Shown here: positions 57,501 to 64,000 of the stretch, piece by piece | How the letters are laid out: each line of letters opens with the position of its first letter | How positions within the stretch are numbered: position 1 is the first letter of the stretch | NCBI RefSeq assembly: GCF_002874965.1 | Contig: NZ_CP025624.1 | Location: forward strand, 5,580,001-5,644,000 | Length of the DNA: 64,000 bases | Direction: 5' to 3' | Source: Pseudomonas sp. NC02 | Lineage (GTDB): Bacteria > Pseudomonadota > Gammaproteobacteria > Pseudomonadales > Pseudomonadaceae | The notes under the pieces: generated by a model | Database searches by the model: none | Seen by the model: only the letters and a program-made list of their open reading frames with translations | What the model was told of the DNA's origin: nothing | Made by a program: the position numbers and the translations under genes

Positions 57501-57694
57501 TCAACCGCACGGCGACCTTCGTGTTCTACATCGGCGAGCATCATTTCGGCACGTTGACCGCCTTCGTCCCCGGCGCTTCGGCCCAGGGTTTCAAGTTCAC
57601 TTCGGCGTTGCCGGTACAGGTACTCAAGGGCATGGCGCCGATTCTTACGCCCTATCTGCAACCGGGCAACAACAGCTTATGCAGCGTGCGCTGA
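54587..57694 (+). CDS. Class A penicillin-binding protein-like transglycosylase/transpeptidase
   Basis: A predicted bitopic inner-membrane protein, 1035 residues, larger than usual PBPs. A proline/arginine-rich cytoplasmic tail precedes a TM near 40-62. A divergent GT51 glycosyltransferase domain (about 160-330) has LFIEDRDLLDP (normally EDxxFxxHxG), TAGGSTLATQLEKYRHSP (for GASTITQQL) and IRQMISASVRAY. The transpeptidase-like region has LGSTAKLR near 520 (SxxK), SINLPF near 625 (SxN) and GGKTGTGDN near 945 (KTG), with a long insertion between the last two. All three penicillin-binding motifs are therefore present. The start at 54587 is uncertain, with no clear ribosome site; ATG 54602 is an alternative. 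Confidence 0.8.
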   Translation: MDQSTMGALWQNASTKAAVSTDSPDEQPLPQSPPPRRRLWWRLFWLVLLIALIALGFAALREMRTSRLQAKTFSDIASTLTYQMHSGPSDARVYPGAGPFDKRLGYSALGEFLPRLIKRDYLIQAQARFSPDLMAYAQRGLFVPYPEKIQAGLTITDCRAAPLYQFTYPQQFYPSFAAIPPVVVSSLLFIEDRDLLDPKNPQLNPAVDWPRFAKAAWSQVAKLLHLPGQTAGGSTLATQLEKYRHSPDGLTLSGGEKIRQMISASVRAYQDGPQTLAARQDIVRDYLNSVPLSAVPGHGEVHGMAEGLRVWYGADFNQTNALLIGTDPKQLSQKGLALREVLSLMIAQRRPSHYLSKGHKELADLTDSHIRLLAQNNVIDPALASAALASKVTYRDWQQQPTIQPIETNKGISVARTRLAALLNQPLYDLDRLDLSATSTLQADLQSQASTYLKQLADPTFAAQIGLLGPTLLTPASTAQVRYSFNLYEMTPDGARVRVQTDSTDQPFDINEGSKLELGSTAKLRVMTTYLQIVSELHDKYGAMPAAQLRKIPVDDQDRITRWALDYLIQNSDRNLPAMLDAALNRQYSANTGEGFFTGGGMHHFHNFRSQDNGRNPTLIEALRESINLPFIRLMRDLVRYTTYQGPNNSAELLKDDNDPRRQEYLAQFADREGTTFLLKFWKKYRNKDTQARLDTFLDGMHPTAIRLAAVHRYLLPNASQASFNSFVRSHLSSVKSPEKLTDERLEKLYQNYGPGAYDLPDQGYIAKVHPLDLWLMGYLLNNPDATFTQATAASEHERQEVYSWLFKSRHKSARDSRIRTMLEIEAFLDIHQRWQKVGYPFDHLVPSLATAIGSSGDRPAALAELVGIILNDGVRQPTLRIDSLRFAADTPYETRLVNDPNRGKRVMPSEVATALKGALSQVVDAGTARRVSGSFKLADGTPLAMGGKTGTGDNRIEAIGAGGRILSSKAINRTATFVFYIGEHHFGTLTAFVPGASAQGFKFTSALPVQVLKGMAPILTPYLQPGNNSLCSVR

Positions 57695-57829
57695 TGGGCC
57701 TATCCCTGCGCTTTTCACTTGCGGATTACTGAGGGATCCGCCGCGGTTTCCACCCACTATTCAAACTTATCCGCAGCCGTGCCGGTGCATAGACTCAAGC
57801 CTTCTTTTTGAGCTCTACAGGTTGCCCCC

Positions 57830-60800
57830 ATGGCCGACATACCCGACCAGTCCCTGCACCACGCGTTTATCGAAAACGCCCTGCCGCACTGGCTGAAAAC
57901 CACCTCGCCACTCCGCCTGTGCGCACTCAACGACGTCGCCCACCAAGGCATCCGCCACTATCCCCATGCCAGCGCCAGCCAGCATCAAGCGCTCAAGCCC
58001 GCGATCGCCGCACACTGGCAGCAGCAGGCTGCGATGGACCAGCGATTCCAGGCATTGACCGACGTGTACGCCTTCGCCGAACCGCTGCTGAAAAATGCCT
58101 TGAAGGCCTATGGCGAGATTGACGTCAGAACCACCTGCCTGCGGCTGTATGCCAGCGCCAAAGTTGCCTGGTGGGTGCACGATTTCAATCGTGGGGAGCA
58201 AAGCAAAACCCTGTCGCTGCTGGACGTCGCGCTGGCCAACTTTGCCGCCTCGGACACCTTCGTCGACTACGCCTTCCTGTCCGCCGAAGACCCACGCGGG
58301 CAGCGGGATACACTGACCTTGCGCCACTCCATCACCGGCGCGTTATTGACCGCTGAACAGTTCAAGCACATCTGCCGCACCCTGGACCTGGGCGCCCGCT
58401 ACCAGAAAAGCCTGCGCCAGGCCCTGGGGTTCTATGACCCGGCGGTGACCCGGGCCGTGCGCCTGCAGATGATTGCCACTCAGAAGACTGCCCTGGGTAC
58501 GGCGGCGCACCTGGCCTTGATCAACCGGGACATCGACGCCGATGCCCACGGCGCCGTGCTCGACCTGATCGCCGGCCGCGTCGCGCTGCTGGACGGTCAG
58601 GCGCTTGGATGCCATACCCTGAGCCTGATGAACACGGCATTGACCGGCATCCTGTTGCTGTTTGTCCCGCAGCCCACCCGACCCGTCGGCAAGGTGCTGG
58701 TGTACATCCCCGCAGACCCCGAACACCCTCTGAAGCAATACCCTTCGCCTGCGGCCTTCCTCAGCCACCTCACGGAAAAACTGCGGGACAGCCAGCGCTA
58801 CCAGACCTTCTTCAGCCAGTTCATCGACCACGCCAGGCGCGGTGAATTCTTTGCCGGGCTCAATACACGCTTGAGCCGTGTGCGCTGGCATCAAACCGCC
58901 CACACCGACCCGCGTCCCAGCTGGCGCGACACCCCGACCACCCAGCCAAACCTGCAATTCAGCGTGCAGGCTATCGGTGACGATCACATCAATCGCTCAA
59001 CGCTCGCCGCCGAAAATGACCTGTGGAATTACCAGTACCGCCTCAAGTTGAACAAGATCGTCAACGATGCCCTGGACATCGCCGTGCCCACCGCCACCGC
59101 CGACCGCCACGCGCGCTGGGCCTGGTGGGACAACCTGGAAAAAATCCTCGGGGATATCTTCAATGCGGCGCTGCTGGTGCTGACGCCCTTCGTGCCGCTG
59201 CTGGGTGAAGCGATGCTCGCCTACAGCCTGTACCAGATCACCGACGAGGTGTTCGAGGGGATTGTCGATTGGGCTCAGGGGCGCGGTGCCGAGGCGGCGG
59301 AGCAAGTGGTCGCGGTGGCCGACAGCGTGATCCAGTTTGCCTTGTTCGGTGCTGCCAGCCAGTTGGGCCATGTCGCACGGCTCAAGCTCAGCCCCTTCGT
59401 CGAAGGCTTGCGCCCGGTGGTGCGGCCCGACGGCAGCACGCGCCTGTGGCACCCGGATATTGCGCCCTATGCTGTGAAACACCTCGACCAGCCGCCCATT
59501 GTCGACGGCCTGCACACCCATCGGGGCAAGCAGATCCTCGCGCTGCAAGGTGCTCACTTCGAAGTGCAGGCAGACCCTGAAACCGGCGACACGCGTATCG
59601 CTCACCCGGAGCGCGCCAACGCCTATCAACCCCTGGTGCGGTTCAACGGCGACGGCGCCTTCGTACATGAAGCCGAGCAACCGCGCACCTGGGACAGCGC
59701 CACGCTGATGCGCCGCCTGGGGCCGCGCACGGCGCCCTTCAGCAACCAGCAACTGCAGCAGATGCAACGCATCAGCGGTGCCGACGACGGTGTGCTGCGC
59801 AACCTTTACATGCAAAACCGGCCGACCCCGCCGCTGCTGGAAGCGACCCTCAATCGCTATGAAGCCCAGCGCGCTGCCACACAGACCGTGCACACCATTC
59901 GCGCCGGCGCACCGCTGCCGCTGGATGCGACGTCCGCCTGGTTCGAGCAGACCATCACCGAGCTGCCGGGCTGGCCCCAAACCAAGGCATTGGAAGTGTT
60001 CGTGCGCTCGGACAAGAGCGGTGACTCCCACAAGTACGCCAACCCGCAGGCATCGCCGGCCGACACGCTGCAATTGAGCTTGGCCGAGGTGATGTCCGGC
60101 GAGTTGCCGGCGCGGGTGCTGGAGTTTCTCGATGAGCCGTCGATCAGGCACCTGCTGGGCGGCGACGTGCTGCAAGCACTGCGCGTGCAAACCTTGCGCG
60201 ATCAACTGGCGGACTCGGTGGCGCGCCAGACCGGTGACATCGCCGACTACATCCATCAAGCCCGCCAGGTCAGCGCCGATCCCCATGGACGCCGTTTGCG
60301 CGAACAGGTCAGCCCGCTGGACCGGCCGCTGGCCGACACCCTGCTGGCCGGCACAACCCCGGCCGAACGGCAAACCCTGGACCACCACGTACCGCTGCGC
60401 CTGCTCAATCAGGCCAGGGAACTGAGCTTCGCCCAGCACAGTGTCCAGGCCTACGCGGGGTTCTTCCCGCCCTGGGCGATCACCGAAGGTACCGAGCGCC
60501 TGGTGCTCAATACCCTCAAGCGCTACAGCGATGGCTTTGGCGACCTGCACCTGCAAATCCGCGATCGCCTGGTCAGCGGTACGCTGCGTTGTGAAGCCGG
60601 GCCGGCCGATGCCCGCCGGCGCCGGGTGCTGGTGCGCCAGAACGACATGGGCTACGAACTGTTCGATCAGCAGGGCCAGCGCCTGCATGGGCCGGATACC
60701 CTGTATGAATGCCTGTTGCGCGCGCTGTCCGAAGCGCAGCAACGTGAACTGGGCTACCGGCCCGGCCAGGGCGCCGGGCTCAAGCATTGGCTGATGGAAA

Positions 60801-62935
60801 CCCTCGAACCCCTGGCCGAACGGCGCCGAGTGCTGGCCGAGCCACCGCTGCGCAGTACGGCAGATGTGCAGACCACCACCCTGCTCGGCGGCGCGGCCCT
60901 CGGCGGGTTGCGCCGCGCCCAGGAGCACCTGGGCCAGGCCCGCGCCCGGGAGGTGCTGGCCAGTCTGTTCCCGACCCTGGAGGAGGAACGCCTGCAGCGG
61001 TTCCTCAATGAGATCGGCCCGGGGCTGAACAACGATGTCCTCAATCGCCTGGTCCTGCAGCGGCACAACCTGTACCGGGAGCTGGAGCAATGGAAGCGCC
61101 TGCCCGGCCCCCATCCCAAAAACAGCCGCATGGCCCGGGAGGAAAAACTGCGTAAAAATATCATTGCGCACAAACTCTATCGCTGCTGGGAAGACCGCCT
61201 CGCCGAGCACCGCGACGACTTGGGCCAGGTGCAGAGCGGCGCGAGCCTGGACCTCAGCGCCCTCGACCTGCCCGGCAGCCTGCCGCTGCTGGGCAATGGT
61301 TTCGAGCACGTCACCCAACTGAAGCTGGCCAACTGCATGTTCAACGACAGCCAGTGGCCCTTTCTGCAGGCATTCCCGTCCCTGCGGGAGCTGGACGTCA
61401 GTGCGAACGAACTGACGCGGCTGCCCGAGCCCATCGCCAACATGCGCTACCTGCGCGACCTCAACCTGGGGGAAAACCAGATCACGCTGCTCAACGGCGA
61501 CGTTGCGCGCCTGAAAAACCTCAAGCACCTGCGCAACCTGAACCTGTACCGCAACCCGCTGACGCAGCCACCGAACATCTCGAAAATGCCGCACCTGCGC
61601 CGCCTGTTCCTGAGCCGCACCCCCATCACCCAATGGCCCACCGGGCTGTTTGCCCACCCACGGGAGGAGGGTTTCCTGCTGGACCTGAGCCAAACCCGGA
61701 TTGATCATGTGCCAGCGCTCATGGCCGATAGCGCCGAGGCCCGGACCGTCGCCCATACCCGCCTGGACCGCAACACCCTGCTCAACGACCAGCGCCTGCT
61801 GTACGAGCAGTACCGCGAAGCCGCCGGACTGGACCCCAACCGCAGCTATGAACCCCGTGGAGAGAGCGGCCCGTGGCTGGAACGGGTCAGGCCGCCGTTA
61901 CTGGGCAGGCGCCAGGAGCTGTGGCAAGCGGTGGAGCGCGAGCACGGCTCCCAGGGTTTGTTCGAGGTGATCAAGGCCCTTGAAGCGCCCGACTTCTTCC
62001 AGCGGCCCCAGGACATGGACACCTATTGGGACAATCTTGAAACGTTGCGCGAGCGCGTCTGGCGTTTGCTGGAGGCGGCCCACAACGATACGGCGCTGCG
62101 TGAAAAGCTGTTCAAGATGGCCAGTTTTCCCGGCCTGTGCGCCGACGGCAGTGCACAGATTTTCAATGACCTGGGCATCGAAGTGCTGGTCAGCGAAGCC
62201 CAGCGTTACTCCGCCTCGGCCAGCGAGCGCGAGGGCAAACTGGTGACGCTGGCAAAGGGCAATGCACGGCTCAAGCAATTGAACCGCATCGCCAGCGAGG
62301 ACATTGCCCATCGGCTCAAACCCGAAGCCGAAGGCGGCCTCGGCCAATGGCTGCGTTCGCAACGACGGGAGGGCGTGATGGGTAACGTGGACGACGTGGA
62401 GGTCTACCTGAGCTACCAGACCTCCCTGGCCAAGCGCCTCGACCTGCCCTGGCTGTCGGAACACATGCTGTACCGCGACACCGGCGACGTAAAACCCACG
62501 CAGATCGAACAGGCCTACAGCACGGTGCTGGAGCTGGGCGAAGGCGATGGCCTGGTCAACCAGATGTTGCTGGAGCCCTATTGGGAACAGTACCTGCACG
62601 ACCACCACCCGAACACCCTTGAGGCCAATGCCCGGCATTTCGACGAACAATGCGCACGCCTTGATGAACTGCAGGAAGCCCAGGCCAGGCTGGCCCAGGC
62701 CAACGGCTTACCCGCCGAGCAGAAGGAAGCGTTGAGGCTCACGCTGATCGGCCTCGCCGACGCCCTGGGTGTACCGCACCCGCAGGTGCTGACCGGGCAA
62801 CCCATGACGGACGACAGCTACAACCTGCTGCTCAACGAACTGGGCTACCGCGAAAAACAATGGATGCGCGAGTTGACCCACCAGGCTTTGGAACGCCACA
62901 GCCAACAACGTAACCGCGTCACGCGCCAGGTCTGA
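57830..62935 (+). CDS. LRR-NEL effector-like protein, predicted E3 ubiquitin ligase
   Basis: A 1701-residue protein without signal peptide. Residues 1-1130 form a helical dermonecrotic/DUF6543-like region with a hydrophobic hairpin near 440-475 (FNAALLVLTPFVPLLGEAML). Leucine-rich repeats span about 1150-1290 (LRELDVSANELTRLPEPI, LRDLNLGENQITLLNGD, LRNLNLYRNPLTQPPN). The C-terminal part (about 1340-1690) looks like a NEL domain of the IpaH/SspH class: Cys1437-Ala-Asp1439 in FPGLCADGSAQ is the CxD catalytic motif, followed by the helical EVYLSYQTSLAKRLDLP and NQMLLEPYWEQYL parts. NEL proteins ubiquitinate host proteins after type III injection, so action on a eukaryotic host is inferred. No chaperone or secretion gene is adjacent. 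Confidence 0.84.
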   Translation: MADIPDQSLHHAFIENALPHWLKTTSPLRLCALNDVAHQGIRHYPHASASQHQALKPAIAAHWQQQAAMDQRFQALTDVYAFAEPLLKNALKAYGEIDVRTTCLRLYASAKVAWWVHDFNRGEQSKTLSLLDVALANFAASDTFVDYAFLSAEDPRGQRDTLTLRHSITGALLTAEQFKHICRTLDLGARYQKSLRQALGFYDPAVTRAVRLQMIATQKTALGTAAHLALINRDIDADAHGAVLDLIAGRVALLDGQALGCHTLSLMNTALTGILLLFVPQPTRPVGKVLVYIPADPEHPLKQYPSPAAFLSHLTEKLRDSQRYQTFFSQFIDHARRGEFFAGLNTRLSRVRWHQTAHTDPRPSWRDTPTTQPNLQFSVQAIGDDHINRSTLAAENDLWNYQYRLKLNKIVNDALDIAVPTATADRHARWAWWDNLEKILGDIFNAALLVLTPFVPLLGEAMLAYSLYQITDEVFEGIVDWAQGRGAEAAEQVVAVADSVIQFALFGAASQLGHVARLKLSPFVEGLRPVVRPDGSTRLWHPDIAPYAVKHLDQPPIVDGLHTHRGKQILALQGAHFEVQADPETGDTRIAHPERANAYQPLVRFNGDGAFVHEAEQPRTWDSATLMRRLGPRTAPFSNQQLQQMQRISGADDGVLRNLYMQNRPTPPLLEATLNRYEAQRAATQTVHTIRAGAPLPLDATSAWFEQTITELPGWPQTKALEVFVRSDKSGDSHKYANPQASPADTLQLSLAEVMSGELPARVLEFLDEPSIRHLLGGDVLQALRVQTLRDQLADSVARQTGDIADYIHQARQVSADPHGRRLREQVSPLDRPLADTLLAGTTPAERQTLDHHVPLRLLNQARELSFAQHSVQAYAGFFPPWAITEGTERLVLNTLKRYSDGFGDLHLQIRDRLVSGTLRCEAGPADARRRRVLVRQNDMGYELFDQQGQRLHGPDTLYECLLRALSEAQQRELGYRPGQGAGLKHWLMETLEPLAERRRVLAEPPLRSTADVQTTTLLGGAALGGLRRAQEHLGQARAREVLASLFPTLEEERLQRFLNEIGPGLNNDVLNRLVLQRHNLYRELEQWKRLPGPHPKNSRMAREEKLRKNIIAHKLYRCWEDRLAEHRDDLGQVQSGASLDLSALDLPGSLPLLGNGFEHVTQLKLANCMFNDSQWPFLQAFPSLRELDVSANELTRLPEPIANMRYLRDLNLGENQITLLNGDVARLKNLKHLRNLNLYRNPLTQPPNISKMPHLRRLFLSRTPITQWPTGLFAHPREEGFLLDLSQTRIDHVPALMADSAEARTVAHTRLDRNTLLNDQRLLYEQYREAAGLDPNRSYEPRGESGPWLERVRPPLLGRRQELWQAVEREHGSQGLFEVIKALEAPDFFQRPQDMDTYWDNLETLRERVWRLLEAAHNDTALREKLFKMASFPGLCADGSAQIFNDLGIEVLVSEAQRYSASASEREGKLVTLAKGNARLKQLNRIASEDIAHRLKPEAEGGLGQWLRSQRREGVMGNVDDVEVYLSYQTSLAKRLDLPWLSEHMLYRDTGDVKPTQIEQAYSTVLELGEGDGLVNQMLLEPYWEQYLHDHHPNTLEANARHFDEQCARLDELQEAQARLAQANGLPAEQKEALRLTLIGLADALGVPHPQVLTGQPMTDDSYNLLLNELGYREKQWMRELTHQALERHSQQRNRVTRQV

Positions 62936-62948
62936 CCGTATGGGTGTG

Positions 62949-63920
62949 TCATGGCACCCCCATTACCAGTACGCCGCTGCCGTTCAACGGCCCCTCGACA
63001 GGCAGGGACCCCGCCTGCTTGACCAGGGCGAACGTTACAACGTCGCTCCCGGAACTGTTGGTGATACGGGTCAGGAACGAGCCATTGACTCGAACCGCAG
63101 TCCCCTGACGGACAAGGGCCGTGCCCACGTTCGGATTGCTCATCACCAGCGCATTGGCGTTGAACGAGGACGGCGTGCCTTTGTAGGTAATGGTGATCGG
63201 CGTGGTAATCCCCGGGTCCGGGCACCGGTAGGTGAGCGTGCGATCGGTACGAACGGTGGTTGATACGGGGTCGGTGCCTATCGCCCTCTGGTGCACGTTG
63301 CCGAAGTTGATTTCGATCGGTTGGTTATTGTTGATCGTGCACGACGACGGGGAGATGGTGAAGTCGTTGTTGGCGATGTACGTAAGCTGCAGGCTCGTGG
63401 AAAAGGAATCGTAGTTGTTGGTCTGGTCGAGACGTAACACGCCCAGAGTGTCACCTATTCGAATGTCGATCGGGTTGGTCGGGTTGTTGCGGATCAATAT
63501 ATAAGGGATGACATCGATCGGGATCGGAGACGTATTGTTAGGCATGGTCGCGATCCTGATACCCGCCTGGATAGGCGTGTTCCAATAACTGCCATTGATA
63601 CGCAAGCCGGTCGTCTGGCTGACGAACTTCGGACCAGGCGACCAGGCCGGGCCGATCCTCGTCCCGGTGGCCCAGTAGTCCTGCCGTCCATCCGGGGTAT
63701 AGCTGTCCGGTTCAAACCGGCATTCGATCCTCACCCCGGACAGGAGAATGCGCGGCTCATTCACCTCCAGCCGCACATTCACCGGAACCTGCAGGTTCAA
63801 CGTCCCGCCAATGCTCACCCGTTGCCAATTGCCGCCATTGACCCGGCAATCAGCCGCTTTCACGGTCGTCGTGACGCCAGCCAAAGCAAGCAGCACAACG
63901 GCTCCAAATAGTCGTTTCAT
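62949..63920 (-). CDS. Fimbrial adhesin/tip-like protein
   Basis: A 323-residue exported protein. It has a signal peptide (MKRLFGAVVLLALAGVTTTVKA, residues 1-22), then a beta-rich region (23-190) and a C-terminal pilin-like domain (about 195-323) opening with SPSSCTINNNQPIEINFGNVH, typical of chaperone-usher subunits, with a second cysteine in LTYRCPDPG. The two-domain arrangement fits a FimH/MrfF-like tip adhesin, normally the last gene of a fimbrial operon. The start at 63920 opens the signal peptide. Another subunit gene ends 36 bases upstream. Confidence 0.78.
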   Translation of the reverse strand: MKRLFGAVVLLALAGVTTTVKAADCRVNGGNWQRVSIGGTLNLQVPVNVRLEVNEPRILLSGVRIECRFEPDSYTPDGRQDYWATGTRIGPAWSPGPKFVSQTTGLRINGSYWNTPIQAGIRIATMPNNTSPIPIDVIPYILIRNNPTNPIDIRIGDTLGVLRLDQTNNYDSFSTSLQLTYIANNDFTISPSSCTINNNQPIEINFGNVHQRAIGTDPVSTTVRTDRTLTYRCPDPGITTPITITYKGTPSSFNANALVMSNPNVGTALVRQGTAVRVNGSFLTRITNSSGSDVVTFALVKQAGSLPVEGPLNGSGVLVMGVP

Positions 63921-63956
63921 GTTGTTCTCTTTCATCCCATGCATAACGGTTTAGCG

Positions 63957-64000
63957 TTACGGATAATCCAGCGTAAACGTCGAAGTCACACGGTAGCTGC
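63957..64000 (-). CDS. 3' end of a fimbrial subunit gene, cut by the window
   Basis: On the minus strand the sequence entering at 64000 reads SYRVTSTFTLDYP followed by TAA at 63959-63957. A C-terminal beta strand ending in FTLDYP is typical of chaperone-usher fimbrial subunits, and the tip-adhesin gene follows after 36 bases on the same strand. Only about 13 codons are visible, so the call rests on the ending and the context. Confidence 0.5.
   Translation of the reverse strand, partial: SYRVTSTFTLDYP

Noticed and set aside
58997..61756. A 919-codon open frame on the minus strand inside the NEL effector gene
   Set aside because: It mirrors the high-GC codon pattern of the plus-strand gene, has no recognisable domain, and the plus strand has clear LRR and NEL motifs.

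Overview
The window is a high-GC chromosomal segment of a fluorescent pseudomonad (Pseudomonas fluorescens group). Evidence: the gene order pyrC-rnt-peroxiredoxin-bfd-bacterioferritin-grxD and argF-ABC ATPase matches what I recall of P. aeruginosa; glpF-glpK-glpR-glpD, the AauS/AauR-gltIJKL locus and a PiuA-like receptor are present; several REPIN doublets (inverted REP pairs) and a RAYT transposase are present. No tRNA, rRNA, CRISPR array, prophage or plasmid gene was recognised.

Layout. 1-9.1 kb is core metabolism: dihydroorotase (5' cut by the window), RNase T, peroxiredoxin, iron storage (bfd, bacterioferritin), monothiol glutaredoxin, a molybdopterin oxidoreductase, argF with an ArgR operator, and an ABC ATPase. 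9.2-14.4 kb is the glycerol regulon. 14.5-17.7 kb holds a Sel1 protein and a catecholate-type TonB receptor. 17.7-24.9 kb is a complete acidic amino acid uptake circuit: two AauR boxes, a sigma54 promoter, gltIJKL, the AauS kinase and the AauR sigma54 activator, then a GlpM-family gene. 24.9-25.65 kb is a long imperfect inverted repeat around a REPIN.

25.67-32.94 kb is the most intriguing unit. Six minus-strand genes overlap or nearly touch: HAD phosphatase, class III aminotransferase, alpha/beta hydrolase, GNAT/FemAB-like acyltransferase, membrane histidine kinase and sigma54-dependent regulator. The unit is preceded by a strong sigma54 promoter match, with three palindromically arranged half-sites further upstream. 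This looks like a self-activating small-molecule production or modification operon that encodes its own sensor. I do not know a described pathway with this content.

33-53 kb mixes housekeeping and accessory genes: a MipA-like outer-membrane protein, a DsbA-like thioredoxin-fold protein, hydrolases, a giant 1858-residue toxin-like protein, metR, a NUDIX hydrolase, a doubly degenerate HD-GYP response regulator, zinc-independent L31 with a Zur box, two amino acid permeases, a nitrilase-family amidase with a divergent LuxR regulator, an FMN glutamate-synthase-like protein, a cupin and OpgC. 53.5-64 kb is accessory: a RAYT gene bracketed by inverted copies of one REPIN, a 1035-residue class A PBP-like protein, a 1701-residue LRR-NEL E3 ubiquitin ligase-like effector, and the edge of a fimbrial operon.

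All functional calls come from motifs and remembered families. No database search was run.
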